Below, in pieces: positions 26,943 to 35,354 of a stretch of DNA of 64,000 nucleotides. A program made the translations under genes and the position numbers. Every line of letters begins with the position of its first letter. The stretch's first letter is position 1. The notes under the pieces were generated by a model, which saw only the letters and a list, made by a program, of their open reading frames with translations, made no database searches and was not told where the DNA came from. Source of the stretch: Lachnospiraceae bacterium (GTDB lineage: Bacteria; Bacillota; Clostridia; Lachnospirales; Lachnospiraceae); NCBI GenBank assembly GCA_017544835.1, contig JAFYDI010000093.1:1-64000 (forward strand). The letters are read 5' to 3'.

Positions 26943-27416
26943 TTACATAAGTCCTTTCATGTTATTCTCAATCTTCATAATGGTCTGAATTGTCGTTTTT
27001 AGCTCGCCTTCCGAAATATCGGCAAACATCCGCCCCATTATATTGCTGCTCTTTTCATCATTGTGCGCGCAAAACGCCCTGCACTCATCCGTCAGCACTA
27101 TCCTCTGCTTGCGCTTATCGATTGCATCGGCCTCAAAGCGTATAAAGCCCTTACTCTCAAGCTTATTGAGTATCTGTTTGACGTTCTGATGGGAGCTTCC
27201 CATAATATCCGAAAGTTCCTTAAGCGTCGGAGCCTCCTTGCACCTGTTGATACACACAATTGCAAAGAACTGCTTCCAACTGATCTCGCCGATTGCCTTA
27301 TCCGCCATCGCCTGAAATCTGTTCTCAAAGGCGCTTAAGAGTCCCACCAGAAAGTATCCCGACGGAATGTCCGAGAAATCCATCGTATCATCTTGCATTA
27401 GTTTCTGTATGTTCAT
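26943..27416 (-). CDS. MarR family transcriptional regulator
   Basis: 157 residues with a winged helix in the middle (TLKELSDIMGSSHQNVKQILNKLESKGFI) and the usual helical dimer arms. It heads the FMN-binding/flavodoxin operon. Two palindromes in its leader (27437-27472) are the probable operators. The start at 27416 has GGTGAC upstream; the longer frame is unlikely. Confidence 0.85.
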   Translation of the reverse strand: MNIQKLMQDDTMDFSDIPSGYFLVGLLSAFENRFQAMADKAIGEISWKQFFAIVCINRCKEAPTLKELSDIMGSSHQNVKQILNKLESKGFIRFEADAIDKRKQRIVLTDECRAFCAHNDEKSSNIMGRMFADISEGELKTTIQTIMKIENNMKGLM

Positions 27417-27436
27417 AATGTCACCGCAAAAGAAAA

Positions 27437-27472
27437 GGTAATATATTACCCTAACAAGGTAACACATTACCT
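27437..27472. promoter_or_regulatory. Paired MarR operators
   Basis: A perfect 14-bp palindrome GGTAATATATTACC (27437-27450) and AGGTAA-caca-TTACCT (27457-27472). Their centres are 21 bp apart, two helical turns, on the same face of DNA. On the minus strand they lie between TTGACA and the marR ATG, so they would autoregulate marR. Confidence 0.75.
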
Positions 27473-27487
27473 ATTTATTGTCAACAA

Positions 27488-27516
27488 CAAAAAAGAAGCC
27501 ACTTAAGTAGCTTCTT
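27488..27516 (-). terminator. Terminator overlapping the 3' end of the 4Fe4S gene
   Basis: On the minus strand GAAGC, inner ACTTAAGT, GCTTC and six T. The hairpin includes the stop codon of the 4Fe-4S gene and separates it from the marR operon. Confidence 0.75.
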
Positions 27517-28342
27517 CCTGTGAATCTTTCTTTGTACCTATAATCGGCTTTCTTGATATCGCGCAGGTCGCACACACGCCGGCGCACTCGCCGCACTGTA
27601 TGCATTCGGCGTCGCCCACTTTCTTAATGTCCATCTTGCAGAAACGCACGCAGGCGTTACAGTGGGTGCACTTAGCCTCGTCCACTTCCATTCTTGCAAC
27701 GCTGACACGATTGAAAAAAGAATAAATCGCGCCGAGCGGACATATAAATCTGCAGAACACTCGGAATATGAATACTGCTGCCACAAGTATGGCAATCGCT
27801 ATAATCAGCTTGAAGGAAAAAAGCTTGCCGAGCATGCCTCGTACCGACTCATTAGCCGCAGCTAACGGTAACGCTCCTTCCAGTATGCCTTGCGGACAAA
27901 TATACTTACAGAATCCGGGCACCGCAAATATCAGCGGAATCCCTATCACGAACACTGCCAGCACCACATACTTAACATACGACAGTGCTCTCGACCATTT
28001 GCCCTTCTTAATCTTCTTCGTAGGAATCTTAAACAGCAGCTCCTGCACGAGACCGAAGGGACATAAGAATCCGCAGATAAATCGTCCGAGCAGCGCTCCG
28101 AGCAAAAGCAGCATTCCCAGCATGTAATACGGGAACCTGTACTTAGACGATACTAAGCTCTGCTGGAGGCTTCCGAGCGGACACGAGCTCACCGCTCCCG
28201 GACATGAGTAACAGTTAAGTCCCGGAACGCAGGCGCTCTTAAGCTTGCCCTTATATATCTTACCGGAGGCAAACCCTGTGAAATTGCAATTGTATAGTAC
28301 GGCCGTAATGACTTGTACCAGTTTTCTTTTGCCAGACTTCAT
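27503..28342 (-). CDS. NapH/CcoG-like membrane 4Fe-4S protein
   Basis: 279 residues. Several membrane helices carry CxxxCP sites on the loops (CGFLCPFG, CKYICPQG, CRFICPLG). A C-terminal double ferredoxin follows, with CTHCNACVRFCKMD and CIQCGECAGVCATC. The family moves electrons across or to the membrane. The ATG at 28342 overlaps the stop of the CXXC peptide gene (ATGA), a translational coupling; a GTG further upstream is less likely. It forms an operon with TlpA and the CXXC peptide. Confidence 0.88.
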   Translation of the reverse strand: MKSGKRKLVQVITAVLYNCNFTGFASGKIYKGKLKSACVPGLNCYSCPGAVSSCPLGSLQQSLVSSKYRFPYYMLGMLLLLGALLGRFICGFLCPFGLVQELLFKIPTKKIKKGKWSRALSYVKYVVLAVFVIGIPLIFAVPGFCKYICPQGILEGALPLAAANESVRGMLGKLFSFKLIIAIAILVAAVFIFRVFCRFICPLGAIYSFFNRVSVARMEVDEAKCTHCNACVRFCKMDIKKVGDAECIQCGECAGVCATCAISRKPIIGTKKDSQEEAT

Positions 28343-28476
28343 CCTATACCGATACACTCATAGCAGATGCGAATCGCCTTGTTAAGCACATCGTTTACGC
28401 CGCCCGTCGCAATTCCGACAGCCAGCAGCAAAAAGCCTGCCATGATGAGTCCCCCCGTTATCAGTTTCTTGTTCAT
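28339..28476 (-). CDS. CD1871A-type CXXC motif small membrane protein
   Basis: 45 residues translated from the minus strand: a membrane helix (about 5-25, LITGGLIMAGFLLLAVGIA), then a short linker and the C-terminal motif RICYECIGIG. That C-terminus, with CxxC followed by IGIG, is the hallmark of the CD1871A family found between TlpA-like and 4Fe-4S membrane genes in Clostridia. It may be a thiol relay between the two. Reported function is unknown to me. Confidence 0.85.
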   Translation of the reverse strand: MNKKLITGGLIMAGFLLLAVGIATGGVNDVLNKAIRICYECIGIG

Positions 28477-28479
28477 ACA

Positions 28480-29178
28480 CTACTCCGCAAGTGCTTTCTC
28501 TATGTCGCCCTTGTACAATTTGTACTGTGTTTCCGCATCCATTGCGCCAAGGTGAATCTCCTTAATGAGTCCGTCCTTGCCGATGATAACGGTATACGGA
28601 ATACCGTCCGTGGGATACTGGAAATTGATGTAACCTTCCACATCGTATGCAACGGGGAAAGTGTAGCCGTTATCGCTTACAAACGCATCCACAGCGTCTT
28701 TCTCTTCGCACGCATTGACTGCCACAATCACTACATCGCCGTCTGCGCCGTAATCATTGTACAAATTTTCAAAAGCAGGCATCTCGCGTACGCAAGGTCC
28801 GCACCATGTAGCCCAGATATTGACTACAATAACCTTGCCGAGATTGTCCTTTACGTCAAAAGAACTTCCACCGACGAGCTCAGCCTGAAACCAGGGTGCT
28901 CTGTCGCCCACCTCAAGCTCCTTGTATTCGCCGTAATAATATTCTTCCTCAACAGACGCCGGCGTTTCTTCAACTGATGCAGGCGTTTCCTCCACAGAAG
29001 CGGGTGCCTCTTCCACAGATGCTACTTCCGAAACGGATGCCTCTGTTTCCTGCTTTTCCGGCGCTTCACCTATCAATGACAGCTCCGAACTTACGGATGT
29101 AGTTGAACCGCTTGCGGCGCACGCAGAAAGTGCCATCGCTGTTATCAATACTATGGGCAAAAGAAATCTCTTCTTCAT
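28480..29178 (-). CDS. TlpA-family thioredoxin-fold lipoprotein
   Basis: 232 residues. The signal peptide ends in lipobox LSAC (Cys20). A Glu/Ser/Pro-rich linker with near-repeats of ASVEETP (about 50-80) precedes a redoxin domain (about 85-232) with active site WATWCGPCVREMP. It acts outside the membrane as a thiol-disulfide oxidoreductase or reductant carrier. The CXXC peptide starts three bases after its stop. The operon suggests electrons pass from the 4Fe-4S membrane protein via the CXXC peptide to TlpA (inference). Confidence 0.9.
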   Translation of the reverse strand: MKKRFLLPIVLITAMALSACAASGSTTSVSSELSLIGEAPEKQETEASVSEVASVEEAPASVEETPASVEETPASVEEEYYYGEYKELEVGDRAPWFQAELVGGSSFDVKDNLGKVIVVNIWATWCGPCVREMPAFENLYNDYGADGDVVIVAVNACEEKDAVDAFVSDNGYTFPVAYDVEGYINFQYPTDGIPYTVIIGKDGLIKEIHLGAMDAETQYKLYKGDIEKALAE

Positions 29179-29244
29179 AAATATTGTCTCCTATCGTAAT
29201 TCTTTCTTTGTATTATACCAAACCGCCCCGTAACGCGCCATATT

Positions 29245-29275
29245 AAAAGCGCCCCGGAATATATCCGAGGCGCCC
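29245..29275 (-). terminator. Terminator after the sugar ABC operon
   Basis: On the minus strand GGCGC...TCCGG-type stem: GCGCC-c-CGGA pairs with TCCG-a-GGCGC, followed by TTTT. It lies just past the last permease gene. Confidence 0.75.
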
Positions 29276-29302
29276 TTGTGGGAAGGGATTACACGTAAAA
29301 AC

Positions 29303-30334
29303 TTACGCTTTTTTCTTTTTCGATCTGCGACCGAGCACGACGCTTTGCAAAAGAATAAAGAAGCAAAGCATGCCGCCGGTGGTAATACTCTGCCACCAGG
29401 GGTCGTTTAAGCCGCTTGATACTACAATCTTCTTGATGGTGGTAAGAGTCATGGTGCCAAAGAAAGTGCCGATGACATTGCCCACACCGCCTGTAAGAAG
29501 GGTGCCGCCGATGATGGAAGAAGCGATTGCGTTCATTTCCATGCCGGCTGCGTTGGTGGCGTTACCTGCGCCGGTGTGCATCATGAAGACGAAACCGGAG
29601 ATACCGCTTAATAAGCCGCTCAATAAATAGCTGTAGAAGCGTGTTCTTTTGACATTTATACCAAGCATCAAAGCGCTTGTCTGGTTACCGCCCATTGCAT
29701 AGAAGTTACGGCCGAGGCGGATGTACTTAAGCAGGATAAAAATCATTACTACGCAAAACAGTGCAACCACAACTCCAAGCTCGATTCGCGCGGGAACGAG
29801 GTTACCGTTCTTGGCAGTGTATCCAAGCCAGGGAATAACTATCTGCGTATCGCGAAGCTTGGCAAAAGCAGCATGGTCGACCTTCTGGGGGTTAACCGAA
29901 AGAATGGTGGTCATACCTCTTGCAAAGAACATACCTGCAAGCGTTACGATAAACGGCTGAATCTCTAAGTAACTGATAAGGAAGCCCTGCACAAGGCCGA
30001 AAGCAAGTCCGATGCCGAGTGCGAGAAGTATCGATACGAATACATTGCCGCCGTTGTTTAAGTAGAGTACGCAGCTCATTACAACGAGGGACGTTACCGC
30101 GCCGACGCTGATATCGATGCCGCCGCCTATCATTACGATGGTAAGACCGCAGGATACGATAATTAAACTTGCGTTATCGTTTAACATATCAAAAATCTGC
30201 TGTGCGTGTAAGAAACCGCCGCCGAGAAGTGTCATCGCGAGGATGTACATCACTATGAATATGCCTATGGTGATGGTCATGAGTAACTGTGTATCTGTGA
30301 GCGGTTCTTTTCTTTTGCCGAATGGATTCTTCAT
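29303..30334 (-). CDS. Sugar ABC transporter permease (YjfF/RbsC family)
   Basis: 343 residues with about ten membrane helices. The motifs GGGIDISVGAVTSLV and NAAGMEMNAIASSIIGGTLLTGGVGN are those of the RbsC/YjfF permease family for ribose, galactofuranose and similar sugars. The start overlaps the stop of the other permease (TAATG). Two different permeases and one double ATPase give the galactofuranose-type layout (ytfQ-ytfR-ytfT-yjfF). Confidence 0.9.
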   Translation of the reverse strand: MKNPFGKRKEPLTDTQLLMTITIGIFIVMYILAMTLLGGGFLHAQQIFDMLNDNASLIIVSCGLTIVMIGGGIDISVGAVTSLVVMSCVLYLNNGGNVFVSILLALGIGLAFGLVQGFLISYLEIQPFIVTLAGMFFARGMTTILSVNPQKVDHAAFAKLRDTQIVIPWLGYTAKNGNLVPARIELGVVVALFCVVMIFILLKYIRLGRNFYAMGGNQTSALMLGINVKRTRFYSYLLSGLLSGISGFVFMMHTGAGNATNAAGMEMNAIASSIIGGTLLTGGVGNVIGTFFGTMTLTTIKKIVVSSGLNDPWWQSITTGGMLCFFILLQSVVLGRRSKKKKA

Positions 30335-31413
30335 TATTCTTCCGCTCCTTTCACAGTTATAGTCTTTTTGGCTGTCAGACGCTCAACAAGCTTGGAGAAA
30401 CGCTGCTTAACCACGGGTGAACCGATTACTACAAGGAGCACTATAACGATTGCCTTGTAAGCCTTAACGTCGGTTGATGAAACCTTCATGGCATAAAGCG
30501 TGGTTGTAAGCATCTGAATTACGTAAGCGCCGATGATACTGCCGCTTATCTTAAACTTACCGCCGCCTAAGCTGTTACCACCGATGGCAACCGCAAGAAT
30601 GGTGTCCATTTCCACATCAAGAAGGAGTGTTTCGTGGTTGATAAGGCTGAGTCTGCTTACGCCGATGGTGCCCGCAACCGCTACGCACACGCCGAGGATG
30701 ATGAAGGACAAAAGCTTAATAAATGTTGAATTGATACCATTAAGTCTTGCCGCACTTCCGTTGATACCTACGGACTGTGTGAAGAGTTCGAGGGATGTGA
30801 AGTGGAACAGTAGCTTAAACAATATTGCAACGAGGGCAACTATCAGTACCGGTGTGGGAATCGGTATGCCAGGTATGAAGCTTCCGATTGCGGTAATGAT
30901 ATGGCTGCTGACTGTAGGTGTCGCACCGCCGTTTATCCAGTATGCTATGGAACGTCCGCACGTGTATAGAATCAGCGTCGCTATCATCGGTTGTATCTTA
31001 AACACAGCTACGAGTATGCCGTTGAAGGTGCCAAAGAGCATAGCCACGATACATGCGGAGACAAAAGCAAGAACCACTGTACCGCCGGATATGCCGGAAC
31101 CGGACTTAAGTACTTTGACAAATACGCTGCCGGCTATCGCTGCTGCCGCGCCGACTGAAATATCCTGTCCGCCGCAGGCTGCTGTTACAAGTGTCATACC
31201 CATTGCAAGCACCGCAAGTTCGCTGGCACCGTTGATGATACTGATTAAGTTGCCGGCAAGTACTGCGTTGCCGTCGTTGTTGTGAGAGATTCCGATACTG
31301 AAAAAGCCGGGATCTCTTATAAGGTTAAAGATAAATAATAATGCAATTGCTATAAGCGGGATGGTAAGCTGGCCGAGGCCGCCGCTTAAGAACTTTTTGT
31401 TATTCTTTTTCAT
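30334..31413 (-). CDS. Sugar ABC transporter permease (YtfT/RbsC family)
   Basis: 359 residues, hydrophobic, with GMTLVTAACGGQDISVGAAAAI and AVAIGGNSLGGGKFKISGSIIGA, both typical of this permease family. The ATG at 31413 was chosen because GGGAGGAG lies before it and within the longer frame. It works with the second permease and the RbsA-like ATPase. Confidence 0.9.
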   Translation of the reverse strand: MKKNNKKFLSGGLGQLTIPLIAIALLFIFNLIRDPGFFSIGISHNNDGNAVLAGNLISIINGASELAVLAMGMTLVTAACGGQDISVGAAAAIAGSVFVKVLKSGSGISGGTVVLAFVSACIVAMLFGTFNGILVAVFKIQPMIATLILYTCGRSIAYWINGGATPTVSSHIITAIGSFIPGIPIPTPVLIVALVAILFKLLFHFTSLELFTQSVGINGSAARLNGINSTFIKLLSFIILGVCVAVAGTIGVSRLSLINHETLLLDVEMDTILAVAIGGNSLGGGKFKISGSIIGAYVIQMLTTTLYAMKVSSTDVKAYKAIVIVLLVVIGSPVVKQRFSKLVERLTAKKTITVKGAEE

Positions 31414-31414
31414 C

Positions 31415-32914
31415 TTAAGCTTCTCCTCCCGCAATAGTCTTCATTACCTGTGTCTGATTTAAGTCACTGCCCGTAAGCTCGCCTACGATGTGTCTGTCTC
31501 GCATTACTATGAGGCGGCTGCAGGTACGAAGCATTTCCTCGACTTCCGACGAAATAAAGGTTACGCTCACGCCTTCTTCGGCAAGTTTAAGCACAAGTTT
31601 CTGTATTTCAAGTTTGGTACCTACGTCGATACCTCTTGTAGGCTCATCTAAGATTAAGTAATCGGGGTGAGTAAGGAGCCATCTTGCAAGGATAACCTTC
31701 TGCTGGTTACCGCCGCTAAGTGAACCCACAGGGGTCTCGCGGCTTGCGGTCTTAATGTTTAATACCTTAATGTATTCGTCCGCAAATGCTTCCTGCTCGC
31801 TTCGGCTTATAGGCTTAAACATACCGTTCATAACCTGAAGCGCTAAGATGATGTTCTCGCGTACGCTTAATTCGGCGATAATACCGTCGCGCTTTCTGTC
31901 TTCCGCAAGGTATCCTATACCGTGCTTCATGGCATCGATGGGCTTTGTAACCTTAACCTGCTCGCCCTTTATCTTAACGGCGCCGCCTGTAACCTTGTCG
32001 GCACCAAATATTGCTCTGACGCTCTCGCTTCGGCCCGAACCAAGAAGTCCCGTGAAACCGTTAACCTCACCCTTTCTTATGGAGAAATCAAAGGGCTGTG
32101 CTTCACTGCTTGATAAGCCTTCAGCTTCATACAATACTTCATTGACAATTGTTTTCTTTTCTTCGGGATCTCCGAGGGTGCTTAACTCATCAAGGTCTTT
32201 ACCCATCATCTTGGATACAAGCTCAACTCTCGGAAGCTTCTCAACCGGATACTCACCCACAAGCTCACCGTTACGAAGAACCGTTATCCTGTCGCTTACC
32301 TCGTACACCTGCTCTAAGAAGTGAGTTACGAATATAATACCTACGCCCTTGCTCTTTAAATCTCTCATAAGTTCAAAGAGCATGTTAACTTCCTTGTCAT
32401 CAAGGGAAGATGTGGGCTCGTCCAAAATAAGGACCTTACACTGCATATCTACCGCACGCGCGATAGCAACCATCTGCTGAACAGCCAAAGAACAGTCGCC
32501 TAACTGCTGAGTGCTTCTGGCGGGAATTCCAAGTCCGCCGAGGATTTCGTCCGCGCGGGCTTCGCGTTCTTTGCGCTTAATCCATTCACCGCTCTCACGG
32601 CCTATGAACATATTCTCTGCCACAGTAAGGTTCGGGCACAGGGTTATCTCCTGATAAACCGTGCTGATACCTTTGTTCTGGGCATCCTGGGGAGATTTGA
32701 TGGAGACGTTCTCGCCTTCAACCGTAATCACACCGCCGTCTTTTTGATAAACCCCGGTAAGTACCTTAATAAGGGTAGACTTACCTGCACCGTTCTCGCC
32801 CATAAGGGCATGGATTTCACCTTTTCTTAAGGTAAAGTCCACACCGTTAAGTGCCAAAACACCGGGGAACTTTTTATCTATGCCTTTCATCTGCAGTAAA
32901 ATTTCTTCCTGCAT
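31415..32914 (-). CDS. Sugar ABC transporter ATP-binding protein (RbsA/YtfR type, double ATPase)
   Basis: 499 residues with two ATPase domains. The first has GENGAGKST and VLILDEPTSSLDD. The second has degenerate GLLGSGRSE, signature LSGGNQQK and YLILDEPTRGIDVG. This is the RbsA/MglA/YtfR pattern. It follows the binding-protein gene after a hairpin and precedes both permeases. Confidence 0.93.
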   Translation of the reverse strand: MQEEILLQMKGIDKKFPGVLALNGVDFTLRKGEIHALMGENGAGKSTLIKVLTGVYQKDGGVITVEGENVSIKSPQDAQNKGISTVYQEITLCPNLTVAENMFIGRESGEWIKRKEREARADEILGGLGIPARSTQQLGDCSLAVQQMVAIARAVDMQCKVLILDEPTSSLDDKEVNMLFELMRDLKSKGVGIIFVTHFLEQVYEVSDRITVLRNGELVGEYPVEKLPRVELVSKMMGKDLDELSTLGDPEEKKTIVNEVLYEAEGLSSSEAQPFDFSIRKGEVNGFTGLLGSGRSESVRAIFGADKVTGGAVKIKGEQVKVTKPIDAMKHGIGYLAEDRKRDGIIAELSVRENIILALQVMNGMFKPISRSEQEAFADEYIKVLNIKTASRETPVGSLSGGNQQKVILARWLLTHPDYLILDEPTRGIDVGTKLEIQKLVLKLAEEGVSVTFISSEVEEMLRTCSRLIVMRDRHIVGELTGSDLNQTQVMKTIAGGEA

Positions 32915-32930
32915 TCTTTTTCCTCCCTAA

Positions 32931-32972
32931 CCAAAACGCAGCCGGGCTGCTTTTATACAGCTCAGCTGCGCC
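32931..32972 (-). terminator. Intercistronic hairpin between binding protein and ATPase genes
   Basis: GCAGC-cgg-GCTGC followed on the minus strand by GTTTTGG, with a further CAGCTGAGCTG element beside it. A leaky terminator or RNA-stabilising hairpin here would keep binding-protein mRNA above that of the membrane genes, as is common in ABC importers. Confidence 0.55.
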
Positions 32973-32989
32973 ATAATGGTTTCTACTGA

Positions 32990-33949
32990 TTATTCACCTA
33001 AACCGTAGGTGTCGATGTCGCTCTGGGTAAGCTTCTTAGCGTCAAATCCCTTTTCTTCGTTGATAATCTTCTTGGATGAAGGGGTCTTGTTACCCTTAAT
33101 AAGGTCGCTGATGATCTGAGCCTGGAAGGGGCTGCACTGTCCATCATAGTTCCACTTTCCTGCAAGGAGTTCTCTTAATGCCCACTTATTGCAGTCAAAT
33201 CCCATAACGATAACGTCGCCGTCAACACCGTGGGTAATACCATGCTCGTCAAGAGCTGCAACTGCGCCCTTAGCCATACCATCGTTTTCAGCGTAGATTA
33301 CGTTGAAGCTTGCGCCGCTGTTGATAACGGATTCAACGATGTTCTTAGCTTCTGCTTCGTCCCATGTAGCTGTCTGCTGAACAACCTTGTTCATCTTGCC
33401 TGATGCGAACTGAGCGTCTAATGCGCCGGTACGTCCGATCTGAGCGTCGGAGCCCATAGCACCCTGGATATGGATTACGTTGTACTCGGAAAGGTTCTGC
33501 TCAAGTAACCAGTTAACTGCGGTTTCGCCTTCTTTAGCCATGTCGGATACAACTGCTGCTTCGTAAAGGCTTTCGTCAACATCGATCATACGGTCGAAGA
33601 GATAAACCTTAATGCCGGCTTCCTTAGCCTTCTTTAAAACTTCGTCCCAGCCTGTTGTCTCAGCTGCGGAGATAAGAAGATAGTCAACGCCTTCTGTGAT
33701 GAAGCCCTGAGCTGCCTGAAGCTGCTCATCGTTCTTAATGCTGTAAGCTGTCTTAAGCTCGTAGCCGTTCTCTGCTGAGAAAACTGCTTCCATATCCTTA
33801 ACGTTAGCTTCACGATAACCGGACTCTGAAGGAGGGTTATTTACAACACCGACTTTGATGTTTCCACCCTTCTTGCCGCCGCCACACGCTGTAAGAACGC
33901 ATGAAAGAACAAGTAATCCCACCAATAACAAAGATTTTAACTTTCTCAT
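32990..33949 (-). CDS. Sugar-binding lipoprotein of the ABC importer (periplasmic-binding-protein type 1 fold)
   Basis: 319 residues. The signal peptide ends in LTAC (Cys22), giving a lipoprotein. The mature part is the type-I binding fold of RbsB/YtfQ relatives (VGVVNNPPSESGYREANVKDM opening, then GFDCNKWALREL). The start at 33949 has AGGAGG ten bases upstream. It is the first gene of the transport operon, under an AraC-type response regulator encoded upstream. Confidence 0.9.
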   Translation of the reverse strand: MRKLKSLLLVGLLVLSCVLTACGGGKKGGNIKVGVVNNPPSESGYREANVKDMEAVFSAENGYELKTAYSIKNDEQLQAAQGFITEGVDYLLISAAETTGWDEVLKKAKEAGIKVYLFDRMIDVDESLYEAAVVSDMAKEGETAVNWLLEQNLSEYNVIHIQGAMGSDAQIGRTGALDAQFASGKMNKVVQQTATWDEAEAKNIVESVINSGASFNVIYAENDGMAKGAVAALDEHGITHGVDGDVIVMGFDCNKWALRELLAGKWNYDGQCSPFQAQIISDLIKGNKTPSSKKIINEEKGFDAKKLTQSDIDTYGLGE

Positions 33950-33990
33950 TTTTTGCTTTCCTCCTATTTTTAGGCCACCATTGGCCGTCT

Positions 33991-34012
33991 GCAATTACGA
34001 TATCGTATTTGC
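33991..34012. promoter_or_regulatory. Palindromic operator at the sugar importer promoter
   Basis: GCAAtTACGATATCGTAtTTGC, a 22-bp palindrome with one mismatched pair and the perfect core TACGATATCGTA. It overlaps a possible minus-strand -10 (TACGAT) with TTGATT 16 bases upstream. A LacI-type or other dimeric regulator could bind here. Confidence 0.45.
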
Positions 34013-34100
34013 GTAAGAAGGTAAATCAAGGTTCATTTTGAGTTGGTTGAAAATCATTTTGTGTTTTTGGCGGGATTTTCTATAAAAGTTAATTATTTTT

Positions 34101-35354
34101 TTATTCAGGTTGATTTTGATACTGTGCCCTGTAATCGGAGGGCGTCAGACCGGTATTTTTCTTAAATATATAGGAAAAATAATGCGCATCGTTGTAACCC
34201 ACTTCCCTGGCAATCTGGGAGCTTTTGTCGGCAGTGGTGCGAAGAAGTTCCTTGGCCTTACTGAGGCGAAGATACATTAAGTACTCCGTAAAGGTCTGCC
34301 CGTTTTGCTGTGAGAATACGGTTGAGAAGCGGCTGTTACTCATGTTAACGGCCTTGGCCACATCCTGAAGCATGAGGTTTGGGTTCGTAAAATGGCTCGA
34401 CATATAAAGCTTCGCTTCATTAATGATTGTGGGAGTTTTATCGTCTGCCACATCGCCCATCTCGCGGGTACCGAGTATTATTGCCTGATCGTCGGTACGC
34501 TCTACCAAAAGGTGCCTTATGTGTCTTGCGGCCTTAAAGCTTGTGTATATCTTCTCGGGCTCGCCCACGATGTCGCCGATACCTATTCGAATGTCCTTGC
34601 AGTCGGAGCGTTCAAGTTCGCGGGCCAATGATGTGGCAAAAGCATACGCTCTTTCTTCCGCATCTCCTGCGCTGTCGCCAAGGACTAAGAATCTCGTGCC
34701 GACTCTTCCGGGAGAGCCGAGTACCTTGCCGCCGCTGCTTTCTGCAAGAACCGCGGCCGCTTCCTGTCCTTTATCTGTGGGTGCAAAGGCTGCATCTATT
34801 ACTGCGTAGTAAGGTGCGGGAACGGGACAGCCCATGTTTCTAAGCTGCTCCAACACCGGGCGCGCATCTTCCTCGGCCGCTTCGTCTGAGAAAAGGGAGC
34901 CGACGAGTTTTTCTTTGACAAACTTGCCACCGGTTTCCATGCGGGCTCTTAAGCTTGCGGCGTGCTCGAAGGTGTTTCGTTCCGCCTTAAGCTGGGCGCT
35001 GACCTTGTCAAGAACAGACTTTAATTCCTCCGCGTTTATGGGCTTTAATAAGTACTCGCGCACGCCTAACTGTATACACTGGCGCGCGTACTCAAATTCA
35101 TCGTAACCGCTTAATACGATTATGCCTATCCAGGGCATCTGGGCGCGCAGTGTCCTGCAGAGCTCTATGCCGTCCATAAAGGGCATTTTAATGTCTGTGA
35201 TTACGATGTCGGGATTGGTATCTCTTATCATTGGGAGCGCCATTTCCCCATCCGGCGCCTCTCCTACCAATACATACGGTGTCTCCTCCCACGGAAACGA
35301 TTCCCTTATCCCCTCTCTGATAACAATTTCGTCATCAGCCAGAAATACTTTCAT
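34101..35354 (-). CDS. AraC-family response regulator (YesN type)
   Basis: 417 residues. The receiver domain (1-120) has DDE near the start, phospho-acceptor Asp in DIVITDIKMPFMDG and the conserved Lys in LLKPIN. A variable middle follows, then a C-terminal AraC double helix-turn-helix (about 315-415, DVAKAVNMSNSRFSTVFSQQ and IAREVGYNDAHYFSYIFKK). It overlaps the histidine kinase gene. It most likely activates the sugar ABC operon. The start is the ATG after GAGAGGAG; the TTG two codons upstream is less likely. Confidence 0.92.
   Translation of the reverse strand: MKVFLADDEIVIREGIRESFPWEETPYVLVGEAPDGEMALPMIRDTNPDIVITDIKMPFMDGIELCRTLRAQMPWIGIIVLSGYDEFEYARQCIQLGVREYLLKPINAEELKSVLDKVSAQLKAERNTFEHAASLRARMETGGKFVKEKLVGSLFSDEAAEEDARPVLEQLRNMGCPVPAPYYAVIDAAFAPTDKGQEAAAVLAESSGGKVLGSPGRVGTRFLVLGDSAGDAEERAYAFATSLARELERSDCKDIRIGIGDIVGEPEKIYTSFKAARHIRHLLVERTDDQAIILGTREMGDVADDKTPTIINEAKLYMSSHFTNPNLMLQDVAKAVNMSNSRFSTVFSQQNGQTFTEYLMYLRLSKAKELLRTTADKSSQIAREVGYNDAHYFSYIFKKNTGLTPSDYRAQYQNQPE

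Noticed and set aside
28898..29000. Near-repeats of the ASVEETP segment in the TlpA gene.
   Set aside because: A short coding linker repeat in a lipoprotein spacer; not a CRISPR or mobile repeat.
30533..31285. A 250-codon plus-strand frame opposite a sugar permease.
   Set aside because: Same reason: antisense to a conserved membrane protein, with no independent signals.
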